From NCBI RefSeq assembly GCF_001679725.1, contig NZ_CP016282.1, positions 1,550,001 to 1,614,000 on the forward strand: a stretch of 64,000 nt of DNA, in the 5' to 3' direction. The position numbers and the translations under genes are program-made. The stretch comes from Cryobacterium arcticum (GTDB taxonomy: Bacteria; Actinomycetota; Actinomycetes; Actinomycetales; Microbacteriaceae). Below, piece after piece: positions 35,934-44,645 of this stretch; the first letter of the stretch is position 1, and each line of letters opens with the position of its first letter. The notes under the pieces were generated by a model that made no database searches, was not told the origin of the DNA, and saw nothing but the letters and a program-made list of their open reading frames with translations.

Positions 35934-37919
35934 GTGGACCGAGCGGACCCATCCGGAATCCCGGCGCGGGTGACCCGCCCGCTCACCGTGCCGCCGCCAT
36001 CCGGACGCTTCGGCGCCTGGCTGATGCGCGACCGCGTGCAGCCGGTGGGACCGGAATCCGCCGACCTGGGCGTTTCGACGCACGCGTGGTGGAAGGTGAT
36101 GTGCCTGACCGGCGTGGACTACTTCTCCACCCTGTCCTACCTGCCCAGCATCGCCGTGGTCGCCGCCGGGGTGCTCTCGCCTCTGGCCACCGTGCTCATC
36201 GTGCTCCTGACCCTGCTGGGGATGTTGCCGATGTATCGCCGGGTGGCCGTGGAGAGCCCGAACGGGCAGGGCTCCGTGGCCATGCTCGAACGACTGCTGC
36301 CGTTCTGGCGCGGCAAGGTGTTCGTGCTCGTGCTGCTCGGCTTCGTCGCGACCTCCTGGATCATCACGATCACGCTCTCCTCGGCGGATGCGACGGTGCA
36401 CCTCCTGGAGAACCCGGCCGCGCCCGACTTCCTGGAAGACCAGGCGGTGCCGGTCACCGTGCTCTTCCTGCTCGTGCTCGGCGGGGTGTTCCTGCTCGGC
36501 TTCCGGGAGGCGGTGTCCGTCGCGATCCCGCTCGTGGCCCTGTTCCTGCTGCTCAACGGCACCGTCATCGTGGTCGGACTGTTCGAGGTCTTCACCCAAC
36601 CGGATGCGCTGACCGGGTGGCTGTCCGCCGTCGCCAACGTCGGGGCGGGGCCGGGCGACATCCTGGTGCCGGTGCTGCTGGCGTTCCCGCTGCTGGTGCT
36701 CGGGCTGTCCGGCTTCGAGACGGGGGTGAGCATGATGCCGCTCGTGGCCTCGACCGGACGGACGGCCGAGGACCGCCTGGTATCTCGGGTGCGCAACACC
36801 CGCAAGCTGCTCACCTTTGCCGCGGGCATCATGAGCGTCTACCTGATCGCCAGCAGTATCGTCACCACGGTCCTGATCCCGGCCGACGCCTTCGACGACG
36901 GCGCACCGGCGAACGGCCGGGCGCTGTCGTACCTGGCGCACGAGTATCTCGGCAACGGGTTCGGCAATCTCTACGACATCAGCAGCATCTTCATCCTCTG
37001 GTTCGCCGGCGCATCCGCCATGGCCGGCCTGATCAACATCGTGCCGCGGTACCTGCCCGGTTACGGGATGGCGCCGGAATGGAGCCGGGCGGTGCGGCCG
37101 GTCGTGCTCGTGTACACGGGGGTGAGCATCCTGATCACCATCGGGTTCAAGGCGAGCGTCGACGCTCAAGCCGGAGCGTATGCCACCGGCATCCTGGTGA
37201 TGATGGTCTCGGGCGCCGTGGCCGTGACGATCTCGGCGGGGCGGAGGCGCCGGCGCCGGGCTGCCATCGGGTTCGGGGTGCTATCGGGAGTGCTGCTCTA
37301 TGCCCTGGGGGCGAACATCATCGAGAAGCCCGACGGCATCATGATCTCGGCGCTGTTCATCGCCGGGATCATCCTGGTGTCGCTGGTATCCCGGGTGTCG
37401 CGCACGACAGAGCTGCGGGTGGAGAGCGTCGAATTCGACGAGCAGGCCCGACAGTTCATCGCCGACTCCCTGGCCTTCGACGGCGCCCTCGACGTGGTGG
37501 CCAACAAGCGCAAGACCGGGGACCAGGCCGAGTACGCCGAGAAGGAGTCCGAGCAACGCGGCATGAACCCGGTTCCGGGCGCGGCCGACGTGCTCTTCCT
37601 CGAGATCGAGGTGATCGATCCGTCGGGGTTCAGCGATGTGCTGCACGTGCGCGGCGTGGAGGTGGGCGACTATCGGGTGTTGCGCGCGCACAGCCCGGCG
37701 GCACCTAACGCGATCGCGGCGATCCTGCTCGCCCTCCGGGATGCCAGCGGGGTGCGTCCGCAGGCGTACTTCGAATGGTCGGAGGGCAACCCGGTGGGGC
37801 ATCTGCTGCGCTACCTTCTGCTCGGGCAGGGTGACACGGCGCCCGTGGTGCGGGAGATCCTGCGGGAGATCGAACCTGACGCGGCCCGGCGCCCCGCCAT
37901 CCACGTCGGAGGCGGCTGA
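35934..37919 (+). CDS. APC-superfamily transporter, KUP/KimA-like
   Basis: 661 residues from GTG 35934, chosen because AAGGAGGAGG (35916-35925) lies 8 bases upstream; the frame opens at 35886. About 12 membrane segments follow a 60-residue cytosolic start. TGVDYFSTLSYLPSIAVVAAG near 55-75 is close to the first helix of KimA-type potassium importers, and ESPNGQGSVAMLERL lies near 105. The last 190 residues are soluble and may be regulatory. Potassium is a plausible cargo; an amino acid cannot be excluded. A 63-base inverted repeat lies 5 bases after the stop. Confidence 0.7.
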   Translation: MDRADPSGIPARVTRPLTVPPPSGRFGAWLMRDRVQPVGPESADLGVSTHAWWKVMCLTGVDYFSTLSYLPSIAVVAAGVLSPLATVLIVLLTLLGMLPMYRRVAVESPNGQGSVAMLERLLPFWRGKVFVLVLLGFVATSWIITITLSSADATVHLLENPAAPDFLEDQAVPVTVLFLLVLGGVFLLGFREAVSVAIPLVALFLLLNGTVIVVGLFEVFTQPDALTGWLSAVANVGAGPGDILVPVLLAFPLLVLGLSGFETGVSMMPLVASTGRTAEDRLVSRVRNTRKLLTFAAGIMSVYLIASSIVTTVLIPADAFDDGAPANGRALSYLAHEYLGNGFGNLYDISSIFILWFAGASAMAGLINIVPRYLPGYGMAPEWSRAVRPVVLVYTGVSILITIGFKASVDAQAGAYATGILVMMVSGAVAVTISAGRRRRRRAAIGFGVLSGVLLYALGANIIEKPDGIMISALFIAGIILVSLVSRVSRTTELRVESVEFDEQARQFIADSLAFDGALDVVANKRKTGDQAEYAEKESEQRGMNPVPGAADVLFLEIEVIDPSGFSDVLHVRGVEVGDYRVLRAHSPAAPNAIAAILLALRDASGVRPQAYFEWSEGNPVGHLLRYLLLGQGDTAPVVREILREIEPDAARRPAIHVGGG

Positions 37920-37923
37920 CCCC

Positions 37924-37986
37924 TCCGCGACCTGTGAGAAAAGTCCCGGAACGCGCGTTTGTGGGGCTTTAGTCACAGTTCGCGGA
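37924..37986. terminator. 63-base near-perfect inverted repeat after the transporter gene
   Basis: Paired arms are TCCGCGA (37924) with TCGCGGA (37980), CTGTGA with TCACAG, and AAAGTCCC with GGGGCTTT, separated by one- or two-base mismatches; the loop is about 15 bases. It starts 4 bases beyond the stop and ends 20 bases before the LigD-polymerase start. It may be a terminator, but the length and position also fit an operator or a small repeat element. Confidence 0.55.
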
Positions 37987-38006
37987 AGGGGGATTAGGTT
38001 GGGGGT

Positions 38007-39035
38007 ATGGCGAGCGAATCGACGGAGCTGACTGTCGCCGGGCCCCACGGCGACCGCACACTGCGCATCTCGAGCCCGAGCCGGGTGCTCTGGCCGGAGC
38101 TGGGCATCACCAAGCTGGACCTGGCCCGGTACCTGGTGGACGTGGGGGAGGCGTTCGTGGCCGCGAACGGCGACCGGCCGGTGTCACTGCAACGCTTCCC
38201 GGGCGGTATCGACGGTGAACAATTCTTCTCGAAGAACCCGCCAAAGGGGGCGCCCGACTTCGTGCGTGCGGTGCCGGTGGTCTACCCGAGCGGGCGCACC
38301 CATCCGCAACTCGTGATCGACGAACCGGCCGGCGCCGTCTGGGCCGCGCAGATGAACACCGTGGTGTTCCATCCCTGGCCCTCCCGGGCGGAGAACACCG
38401 ACAATCCCGACCAGCTGCGCGTCGATCTCGACCCGCAACCCGGCACTGATTTCGACGACGCCATTCCGGTGGCCCAGGAGCTGCGCGCGGTACTGGCCGA
38501 GGCCGGCCTCCCAGCCTTCGTGAAGACCTCGGGTAACCGCGGCCTGCACGTGTTCGCCCCCATCGAACCCGTCGAGGAATTCCAGGTGGTGCGGCACGCC
38601 GTGATCGCCGCCGCCCGCGAGGTGGAGCGACGGTTGCCGACGACCGTGACCACGAATTGGTGGAAGGAAGAGCGCGGAGCCCGGATCTTCGTCGACTTCA
38701 ACCAGGCCAACCGCGACCGCACCATGGCCGGCGCCTACAGCCCCCGGGCGCTCGCCCACGCACCCGTCTCCTGCCCGATCGGGTGGGACGAGCTGGAGGA
38801 CGTCGACCCCACGACGTTCACCGTCGAGACCGTGCCGGCCCGGCTGCGCGCCACCGGCGACCCGTGGGCGAGCATGAACGCGGAGCCCGGCCGCATCGAC
38901 ACCCTGCTCGGCTGGTGGCGACGCGACCTCGACGCCGGCCTCGGCGAGCTGCCGTTCCCACCCGACTATCCCAAGATGCCGGGGGAGCCGCCCCGCGTGC
39001 AGCCCAGCCGCGCCCGACACGACCCCGACGACTAG
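38007..39035 (+). CDS. Stand-alone LigD-type polymerase (PolDom, archaeo-eukaryotic primase fold)
   Basis: 342 residues covering just the LigD polymerase domain. SPSRVLWPELGITKLDLARY near 20-39, FFSKNPPKG near 74, catalytic Asp pair in RVDLDPQPGTDF near 141, SGNRGLHVF near 176 and FVDFNQANRDRTM near 232 with the third Asp. Such domains fill gaps with ribonucleotides in non-homologous end joining. The ligase and phosphoesterase parts of LigD are missing; a separate ligase is at 51846-52892. Ku is not in the window. Confidence 0.9.
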   Translation: MASESTELTVAGPHGDRTLRISSPSRVLWPELGITKLDLARYLVDVGEAFVAANGDRPVSLQRFPGGIDGEQFFSKNPPKGAPDFVRAVPVVYPSGRTHPQLVIDEPAGAVWAAQMNTVVFHPWPSRAENTDNPDQLRVDLDPQPGTDFDDAIPVAQELRAVLAEAGLPAFVKTSGNRGLHVFAPIEPVEEFQVVRHAVIAAAREVERRLPTTVTTNWWKEERGARIFVDFNQANRDRTMAGAYSPRALAHAPVSCPIGWDELEDVDPTTFTVETVPARLRATGDPWASMNAEPGRIDTLLGWWRRDLDAGLGELPFPPDYPKMPGEPPRVQPSRARHDPDD

Positions 39036-39086
39036 TCCGTCGTCCGGGGGATGCCCTCCGCTCTCTGGGTGGCTAACGTGGCAGTC

Positions 39087-40100
39087 ATGAGCGCACCGAG
39101 CACCAGCCAGCATCCCACCCCGGCCGCCACCCCGCTTGTGGAGCGGGTGCCGTGGACGGCTGTCGTGGTCTTCGTCGTGATGGCCTGCGCACTGGCCTGG
39201 CTCGTGGTCCTCCCGCTCTGGCTCGACGGCAGCGGCCTGGCCAACCCGCTCGCGGCCCTGCTCCTGCCCGTCATGACGTTCACGCCTGCTGTTGCGGCCC
39301 TGTTCGTGGTGTTCATGGTGCAGCGCCCGCGCCCCGCATCCATCCCCGAATACCTCGGGCTGTGGCCGCTGCGCCCCGTCAAGCGGACCATCTGGATGAC
39401 GGTCTTCGGCATCTTCGGCAGCGTGCTCCTGGTCATCGCGGGGGTCTTCCTGGCCGCGGCTCTCGGCCTCGTTCAGCTGGACCTGGTCGCCTTCTCCGGC
39501 TTCGCGCAGATCCTGGACGCCGCCAACCCCACCTCGTCGCCGATTCCCGTGGGCCTGGTGGTGCTGATCCAGCTGCTCACGATCCCGGTCGCGGCGATCT
39601 TCAACGGCTTCTTCGCCCTGGGCGAAGAACTCGGCTGGCGCGGATGGCTGCTGCCGAGCCTGCGTCCCCTCGGCACCTGGCCGGCGCTGCTGGTCAGCGG
39701 CGCGGTCTGGGGTTTCTGGCACAGTCCCGTGATCCTGCTCGGCTACAACTTCGCGCAACCCAACCTGCTGGGCGTGGCCCTGATGATCAGTGGATGCGTG
39801 TTCTACGGCATCCTGATCGGCTGGCTGCGACTCCGCACCGCGTCGGTCTGGCCCTCGGTCTTCGCCCACGGTGCCTTCAACGCCGCGGCCGGCTTCTTGA
39901 TCCTGGTGGCCGCCGCCGGAACCTCTGCCGACCCGGCCGCGCTCGGCCCGCTGGGCTGGGTGGCCTGGATCGTGATGGCCGTGGTGATCGGCGTGCTGGT
40001 GCTGACCGGTCAGTTCCGGATCCAGCCCAGGTTGGAGCGCCGGCCGCGCATCGACCCTGCCGCGGCGGTCGTGCCCGGGTCGGGTCCCGCCGGGGTTTAG
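39087..40100 (+). CDS. CPBP-family intramembrane protease (CAAX protease-like)
   Basis: 337 residues with eight or so membrane segments. The family motifs are present: EELGWRGWLLPSL near 180-192 (Glu-Glu and Arg), FWHSPVILLGYNF near 210-222 (first His) and FAHGAFNAAAGF near 258-269 (second His). It has a 20-residue cytosolic start and a basic C-terminus. Bacterial CPBP proteins act in peptide processing or bacteriocin immunity; the target is unknown. ATG 39087 gives the natural N-terminus; the ORF opens 12 codons earlier. Its stop overlaps that of the convergent folA. Confidence 0.8.
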   Translation: MSAPSTSQHPTPAATPLVERVPWTAVVVFVVMACALAWLVVLPLWLDGSGLANPLAALLLPVMTFTPAVAALFVVFMVQRPRPASIPEYLGLWPLRPVKRTIWMTVFGIFGSVLLVIAGVFLAAALGLVQLDLVAFSGFAQILDAANPTSSPIPVGLVVLIQLLTIPVAAIFNGFFALGEELGWRGWLLPSLRPLGTWPALLVSGAVWGFWHSPVILLGYNFAQPNLLGVALMISGCVFYGILIGWLRLRTASVWPSVFAHGAFNAAAGFLILVAAAGTSADPAALGPLGWVAWIVMAVVIGVLVLTGQFRIQPRLERRPRIDPAAAVVPGSGPAGV

Positions 40101-40642
40101 CGGGCGCTCGGCTCGTAGCTCAGAAAGCGGTAGCGGAGGCCCGTGCGTGAGGTGAGCCATTCGGACGCGTCGACCTGCGCGAACCTCGCGTCCACGGTCG
40201 GGGCGACGGTGTCACCCCTGGCCTCGAGATCAACCTCGGTGACCTCGAGCCGGGCGGCCAGCGGCATCGCCTGCCGATAGATGTCGCCGCCGCCGATGAC
40301 CCAGACCGGGTCGGGGGCCGCGGCGGACAGCGCCTCGGTGAGGGAGTGCACGACGGTGGCGCCCTCGCCTTGCCAGTGCTGCTGCCGGGTGATGACGATG
40401 TTGTGCCGGCCGGCCAGGGGTCGGAAGCGTTCGGGCAGGGAGTCCCAGGTGCGGCGGCCCATGATCACGGCGCCGCCGAGGGTGATCTCCTTGAAGTGCG
40501 CCAGGTCCTCCGGCAGGTGCCAGGGGATGCTGCCGGCGTCGCCGATGACCCCGCCCTGGGCCTCTGCCCAGATCAGGCCGATCCGGGCGGCGACCGTCCC
40601 ACTGGACGGCGCTGTCGCGGGCGCCCCGCTCTCAGACGGCAA
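40097..40642 (-). CDS. folA: Dihydrofolate reductase
   Basis: 181 residues. Family motifs: [14 protein letters not shown] near 21, [13 protein letters not shown] near 39-51 with the substrate Asp/Glu region, GRRTWDSLP near 62, and [12 protein letters not shown] near 116-127. It regenerates tetrahydrofolate with NADPH after thymidylate synthase. The start is TTG at 40642, overlapping the thyA stop by 11 bases, so the two are coupled. A 17-residue Ser/Ala extension precedes the conserved start. Stop codon overlaps that of the convergent CPBP gene. Confidence 0.9.
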   Translation of the reverse strand: MPSESGAPATAPSSGTVAARIGLIWAEAQGGVIGDAGSIPWHLPEDLAHFKEITLGGAVIMGRRTWDSLPERFRPLAGRHNIVITRQQHWQGEGATVVHSLTEALSAAAPDPVWVIGGGDIYRQAMPLAARLEVTEVDLEARGDTVAPTVDARFAQVDASEWLTSRTGLRYRFLSYEPSAR

Positions 40643-41471
40643 CGGGGGCCTTGATGGCGGGGTGGTGCTGGTAGTCCACGACTTCGAGGTCCTCGAACTC
40701 GTAGTCGAAGATGCTGTCCCGTTCGGTGGTGATCTTCAGCGTCGGTGCCGGGTACGGCGTGCGGCTGAGCTGCTCGGTGACCTGCTCGATGTGGTTGGAG
40801 TAGATGTGGCAGTCCCCGCCGGTCCAGATGAAGTCGCCCAATTCGAGACCGGTCTGGGCGGCAACGAGGTGCGTGAGCAACGCGTAGCTGGCGATGTTGA
40901 ATGGCACGCCGAGGAACAGGTCGGCGCTGCGCTGGTAGAGCTGGCAGGAGAGCTTGCCGTCGGCGACGTAGAACTGGAACAGGGCATGGCACGGCGCCAA
41001 CGCCATGTCGGGGATGTCGGCGACGTTCCAGGCCGACACGATGATGCGCCGGGAGTCCGGGTTGGTCTTGAGGGTTTCGATGACCTGGGCGATCTGGTCG
41101 ATGTGGCCGCCGTCCGGCGTCGGCCAGGAGCGCCACTGTACGCCGTAGACCGGTCCGAGTTCACCCTGCTCGTCGGCCCACTCGTTCCAGATGCGCACAC
41201 CGTGCTCCTGCAGCCAGCCCACATTGCTCTCGCCGCGGAGGAACCAGAGCAGTTCGTACGCGAGCGACGGGAAGTGCACCCGCTTCGTGGTGATCAGCGG
41301 GAAGCCTTGGCTGAGGTCGAAGCGCAGCTGCGCGCCGAACACGCTCAGGGTTCCGGTTCCGGTGCGGTCGGCCTTGTTCGCTCCGGTTTCGAGCACCAGG
41401 CGCAGCAGGTCCTCGTACGGGGTGGCGATCGCGGTGGCGTCGCTCAGGCTGGGGTCCGGCTGAGTGTTCAT
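40632..41471 (-). CDS. thyA: Thymidylate synthase
   Basis: 279 residues from ATG 41471; the frame opens 13 codons earlier without support. Motifs: [12 protein letters not shown] near 18, [18 protein letters not shown] near 35, the catalytic Cys in [11 protein letters not shown] near 161, and [19 protein letters not shown] near 180-198. It methylates dUMP to dTMP with methylene-tetrahydrofolate, giving dihydrofolate for FolA. The classical ThyA, not the flavin ThyX. It is first in the operon with folA. Confidence 0.95.
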   Translation of the reverse strand: MNTQPDPSLSDATAIATPYEDLLRLVLETGANKADRTGTGTLSVFGAQLRFDLSQGFPLITTKRVHFPSLAYELLWFLRGESNVGWLQEHGVRIWNEWADEQGELGPVYGVQWRSWPTPDGGHIDQIAQVIETLKTNPDSRRIIVSAWNVADIPDMALAPCHALFQFYVADGKLSCQLYQRSADLFLGVPFNIASYALLTHLVAAQTGLELGDFIWTGGDCHIYSNHIEQVTEQLSRTPYPAPTLKITTERDSIFDYEFEDLEVVDYQHHPAIKAPVAV

Positions 41472-41658
41472 TGGCTCAAATCTACCCGGTGCCGGCCGAC
41501 TCCGGAGCATTGTTTCGTACTGCCGAAACGGCCACCCCGGGCACAGCGGGCAGCGGCGTCAATGGTGCAGGGATGCCTTCCGCGCCTCACGCCGATGGCG
41601 GCCGGGCGCGCCCTGTCACATCCCGCCGGCTGGCGCCCAGGATCGGTAACATGGGCCC

Positions 41659-42393
41659 GTGAAGCCCTTTCTGCTGCTGGCGACCCGGTCCGAGGACGAG
41701 GCCGCGGACGACGAGTATGCGGGCTTCCTCGCCGCCGGCGGGTTGACGCCCGACCAACTGCACCGAGTGCGGCTGGAGGCCGCGCCTCTGCCGTTGATCG
41801 CTCTCGGCGACTACTCCGGGGTGATCGTGGGCGGTAGCCCGTTCAACGCCAGCGATCCCGACGACACCAAGTCGTCGGTGCAACGCCGTGTCGAACGGGA
41901 ACTCGCCGGGTTGCTCGACCAGGTCGTCGCCCGGGACTTCCCCTTCCTCGGCGCCTGCTACGGCATCGGCTTGCTCACCAGCTACCTCGACGGCGTCGTC
42001 GATGACACCTGGTCGGAGCCGGCCGGCCCCATCATGGTGAGCCTGACCGCGGCGGGTCGCACCGACCAACTCTTCGGCATGGTGGCGTCCGACTTCGAGG
42101 CGTTCGTGGGCCACAAGGAGGCTTGCACGGCGCTGCCGACCGGCGCCGTGTTGCTGGCGACGGGGGAGAACTGCCCGGTGCAGGCGTTCAGGGTGGGCGA
42201 GAACGTCTACGCCACCCAGTTCCACCCGGAGCTCACCCAGGCCGGCATCCTCACCCGCCTGCGGGTCTACAGCGACAACGGTTACTTCGAACCGGAGGCC
42301 TACGACGAGGTCATGGCCGCCATCGCCGCCGCCGCGGTGACCGAACCGGCCACCATCATGAAGGCCTTCGTGGAGCGCTTCGGCACACCCTGA
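41659..42393 (+). CDS. Class I glutamine amidotransferase-like protein
   Basis: 244 residues of a triad GATase. Oxyanion turn IVGGSPFNAS near 56, nucleophile Cys in GACYGIG near 99, and HPE in QFHPELTQ near 188. There is no synthetase partner domain. The small proteins of this type may be GMP synthase-like or gamma-glutamyl-hydrolase-like; the sequence does not decide. The GTG start follows a short gap from thyA, divergent from it. The stop is 4 bases from that of the convergent cotH. Confidence 0.85.
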   Translation: MKPFLLLATRSEDEAADDEYAGFLAAGGLTPDQLHRVRLEAAPLPLIALGDYSGVIVGGSPFNASDPDDTKSSVQRRVERELAGLLDQVVARDFPFLGACYGIGLLTSYLDGVVDDTWSEPAGPIMVSLTAAGRTDQLFGMVASDFEAFVGHKEACTALPTGAVLLATGENCPVQAFRVGENVYATQFHPELTQAGILTRLRVYSDNGYFEPEAYDEVMAAIAAAAVTEPATIMKAFVERFGTP

Positions 42394-42396
42394 CCG

Positions 42397-43851
42397 TCAC
42401 TTGTCGCCCGTGAAGTAACTGGCGATGGCATCGGACTCGCTCTGCAGGGTGCCGCTGTCGATGAGGTCACCCGCCTGGTCGGCCAGCAGCGCGGTCCACC
42501 GATCGAGGACCGCCTGCGCGTCGCCGTTGGCATAGAGGCTCGTGCTGAGCGATGCCGTCGCCGTGTCGACAAGAGCCGAGAAGGTGCTGTCAGCCAGGAA
42601 CCGGGTGGCGAGGATGTTGTAGCCGCCCAAGCCGCCGCCCTGGCCGCCGGCTGCGCCGTCGGGCGCAGCACCGGTGGGTGCGGTGCCGTCCGGCAGGGTA
42701 CCGCGGTCGCCGCCGTCCGGGCCGCCCTCGCCCATGCCACCCATTGCGCCGCCGCCGTTCAGGGTGCCGAACGAGAGGTTGGCGTCCCACGCCACGACGG
42801 TCATCAGGCCCGTTGTGCTGTCGTAGCGCAGGTAGGAGTTGTTGCCCGGACCGTCGATGTCGTCGAAGTTGTCGGTCAGGTCTTCCACGGCCAGATAGGT
42901 CGCGAAGGACTCCAGGTCGAGGTAATTGCCCAGCTCGGCGGCGAAGGTGGCATCGTCGGAGTTGTTGATGAAGTCGAGGAACGCGATCAGCGGGGTGAGG
43001 TCGTCCTCCCCGGTCTTCTGGTTGAAGACGTCGACGTAGTCGGCCGGGTCATCGCCGCGGTAGCTGTAGTCCCCGTCGGACTCGGCCTTGTAGGTGATGC
43101 CGTCGTTCTCGAAGGTGTCCTCGTTCCACAGGTCGTCGTCGATGCTCTCCATCACCAGCCGCAGGGCATCGTCGCCGCCGTTGACGCTCAGGCGCACCGC
43201 GGCCGACTTCTCGGTCTCCAGCCCGCTGAGCCCGATCAGTTCGAGGGCCACGGCTTCGTTGAGAGAGGATTCGGTGGTGTTGCCGCGCACCACGAACTCG
43301 GTGCGGTCCTGGTAGGACTGCCCGTCGACATACTTGTCGAGCCGGATCAGCCAGGGCAGGCTCTCCGGGGAGTCGGTATCCACCGATCCGTCGCTCGTGT
43401 CGGCCGGGGCGTCGGTGCCGGTCGCGGTGTCATCGTCGGACTCCGCGGTATCCCCGATCCCGCGCAGACTCGAGTTGCCCTTCAGACGCAGCCCGACCTG
43501 CTCGAACACCGTGCCGTCGATGGTCACCGTCGCCGAGATCCAGCCCTTGTCGCCGGTGGCGGTGTAGGCGGCGAGCATCGCCTGGTAGTCGGCCTCGTCG
43601 TAGTCGATCGTGACGGAATGAACGAGGCCGGTGTCGTAGAAGTCTGCGCCGACCAGCGCCGCCGCCTGTTCAGCCGTCAGGGACGAGGAGGAGGTGACCG
43701 CCCCGGTGGAGTCGCAGGCGGTCAGACCGCCGAGGGCGAGAACTCCGATCACGACCGCGGCGATGGGTGTGGCGGCTGCACGGGAGCGACGGGACGATCG
43801 GGCGGATCGGGAGGAGCGGCCTGACTGGCCGGCGGGATGGGGCTGACGCAC
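42397..43851 (-). CDS. CotH-family kinase-like lipoprotein
   Basis: 484 residues. Ser/Arg-rich start, then a lipobox (GLTAC, Cys near 46). The CotH fold follows: FYDTGLVHSVTIDYDEADYQ near 72-91, LRLKGNSSLRG near 121 and WDANLSFGTLNGG near 360. A Gly/Pro-rich insert of some 45 residues (near 370-415) splits the C-terminal lobe. CotH proteins are atypical protein kinases of spore coats and cell surfaces. Start GTG with GGAAGG upstream. A partner set (DUF4956, VTC, repeat lipoprotein) stands at 61.3-64.0 kb. Confidence 0.85.
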   Translation of the reverse strand: MRQPHPAGQSGRSSRSARSSRRSRAAATPIAAVVIGVLALGGLTACDSTGAVTSSSSLTAEQAAALVGADFYDTGLVHSVTIDYDEADYQAMLAAYTATGDKGWISATVTIDGTVFEQVGLRLKGNSSLRGIGDTAESDDDTATGTDAPADTSDGSVDTDSPESLPWLIRLDKYVDGQSYQDRTEFVVRGNTTESSLNEAVALELIGLSGLETEKSAAVRLSVNGGDDALRLVMESIDDDLWNEDTFENDGITYKAESDGDYSYRGDDPADYVDVFNQKTGEDDLTPLIAFLDFINNSDDATFAAELGNYLDLESFATYLAVEDLTDNFDDIDGPGNNSYLRYDSTTGLMTVVAWDANLSFGTLNGGGAMGGMGEGGPDGGDRGTLPDGTAPTGAAPDGAAGGQGGGLGGYNILATRFLADSTFSALVDTATASLSTSLYANGDAQAVLDRWTALLADQAGDLIDSGTLQSESDAIASYFTGDK

Positions 43852-43887
43852 GATGGGGCCTTCCGGTAGGGAATTCCCACCCCACCA

Positions 43888-43918
43888 GAGCGCCCTATGG
43901 CTTCCCTATGGGGCGCTC
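43888..43918. terminator. Hairpin with internal direct repeat before cotH
   Basis: Arms GAGCGCCC (43888-43895) and GGGCGCTC (43911-43918) pair; the loop and stem hold two copies of CCCTATGG (43893 and 43904, 11 bases apart). It lies between the response-regulator stop (43956) and the cotH start (43851), so it may end the regulator transcript. The 11-base spacing of the repeat would also suit a regulator site. Confidence 0.5.
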
Positions 43919-43955
43919 AAGCATCCGCTAAGCGCCGGCAGCAAGCCCACGCCGG

Positions 43956-44645
43956 TCAGAGCAACTTGCGGGCCGTGGCCCAGGCGGTCAGTTCGTGCCG
44001 GCTGGAGAGCTGCAGCTTGCGCAGAACGGCGGATACATGCGTCTCCACGGTCTTGGGGGAGATGAAGAGCGCGCTCGCCACCTCCTTGTAGGCGTACCCG
44101 CGTGCGATCAGGCGCATGACCTCCTGCTCCCGGGCGGAGAGCCGATCGAGTTCGTCGTTGGTCGCCGCGGTCTCGCCGGTGACGGCGCCGAAAGCGTCGA
44201 GCACGAATCCGGCCAGACGCGGCGAAAAGACAGCATCTCCGCCAGCCACCCGGCGGGCGGCGTCGGAGACCTCGGCTCCCGACGAACTCTTGGTGATGTA
44301 GCCGCGGGCACCGGCCCGGATGACGGTGACCACGTCGTCGGCCGCATCCGACACGCTCAGGGCCAGGAACACGGTGGCCGGGGCCTCTGCGGCCGCGCCC
44401 CGGATGACCTCCGCGCCGCCCCCGCCGGTGCCGCCGGGCAGGTGCACGTCCAGCAGAACCACGCGGGGCTGGGTGGCCAGAACCACGGCGATGGCCTCGT
44501 CGACGGTCGCAGCCTCGCCGACAACCCGCAGTGCCGGGTCGAGCTCGGAGCGCAGGCCCGACCGGAAGATCGAGTGGTCGTCCACGATCACCACGGTGAG
44601 CTCGGGGCCGGGCGCTGTGTCGGACGGGGCGGTCTGGTCGGTCAT
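43956..44645 (-). CDS. NarL/LuxR-family response regulator
   Basis: 229 residues. Receiver domain at about 15-135 with the acidic pair near VVIVDDHSIF (19-28), phospho-Asp in LLDVHLPGG near 64, a Gly-rich five-residue loop after it (TGGGG), and Lys in YITKSSSG near 116. The C-terminal LuxR helix-turn-helix has LSAREQEVMRLIARGYAYKE near 168-187 and SPKTVETHVSAVLRKL near 194-209. It overlaps the kinase gene by ATGA. Likely targets are the divergent PspC gene and its own operon, through the ACCCTGA repeats at 46040-46075. Confidence 0.9.
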   Translation of the reverse strand: MTDQTAPSDTAPGPELTVVIVDDHSIFRSGLRSELDPALRVVGEAATVDEAIAVVLATQPRVVLLDVHLPGGTGGGGAEVIRGAAAEAPATVFLALSVSDAADDVVTVIRAGARGYITKSSSGAEVSDAARRVAGGDAVFSPRLAGFVLDAFGAVTGETAATNDELDRLSAREQEVMRLIARGYAYKEVASALFISPKTVETHVSAVLRKLQLSSRHELTAWATARKLL

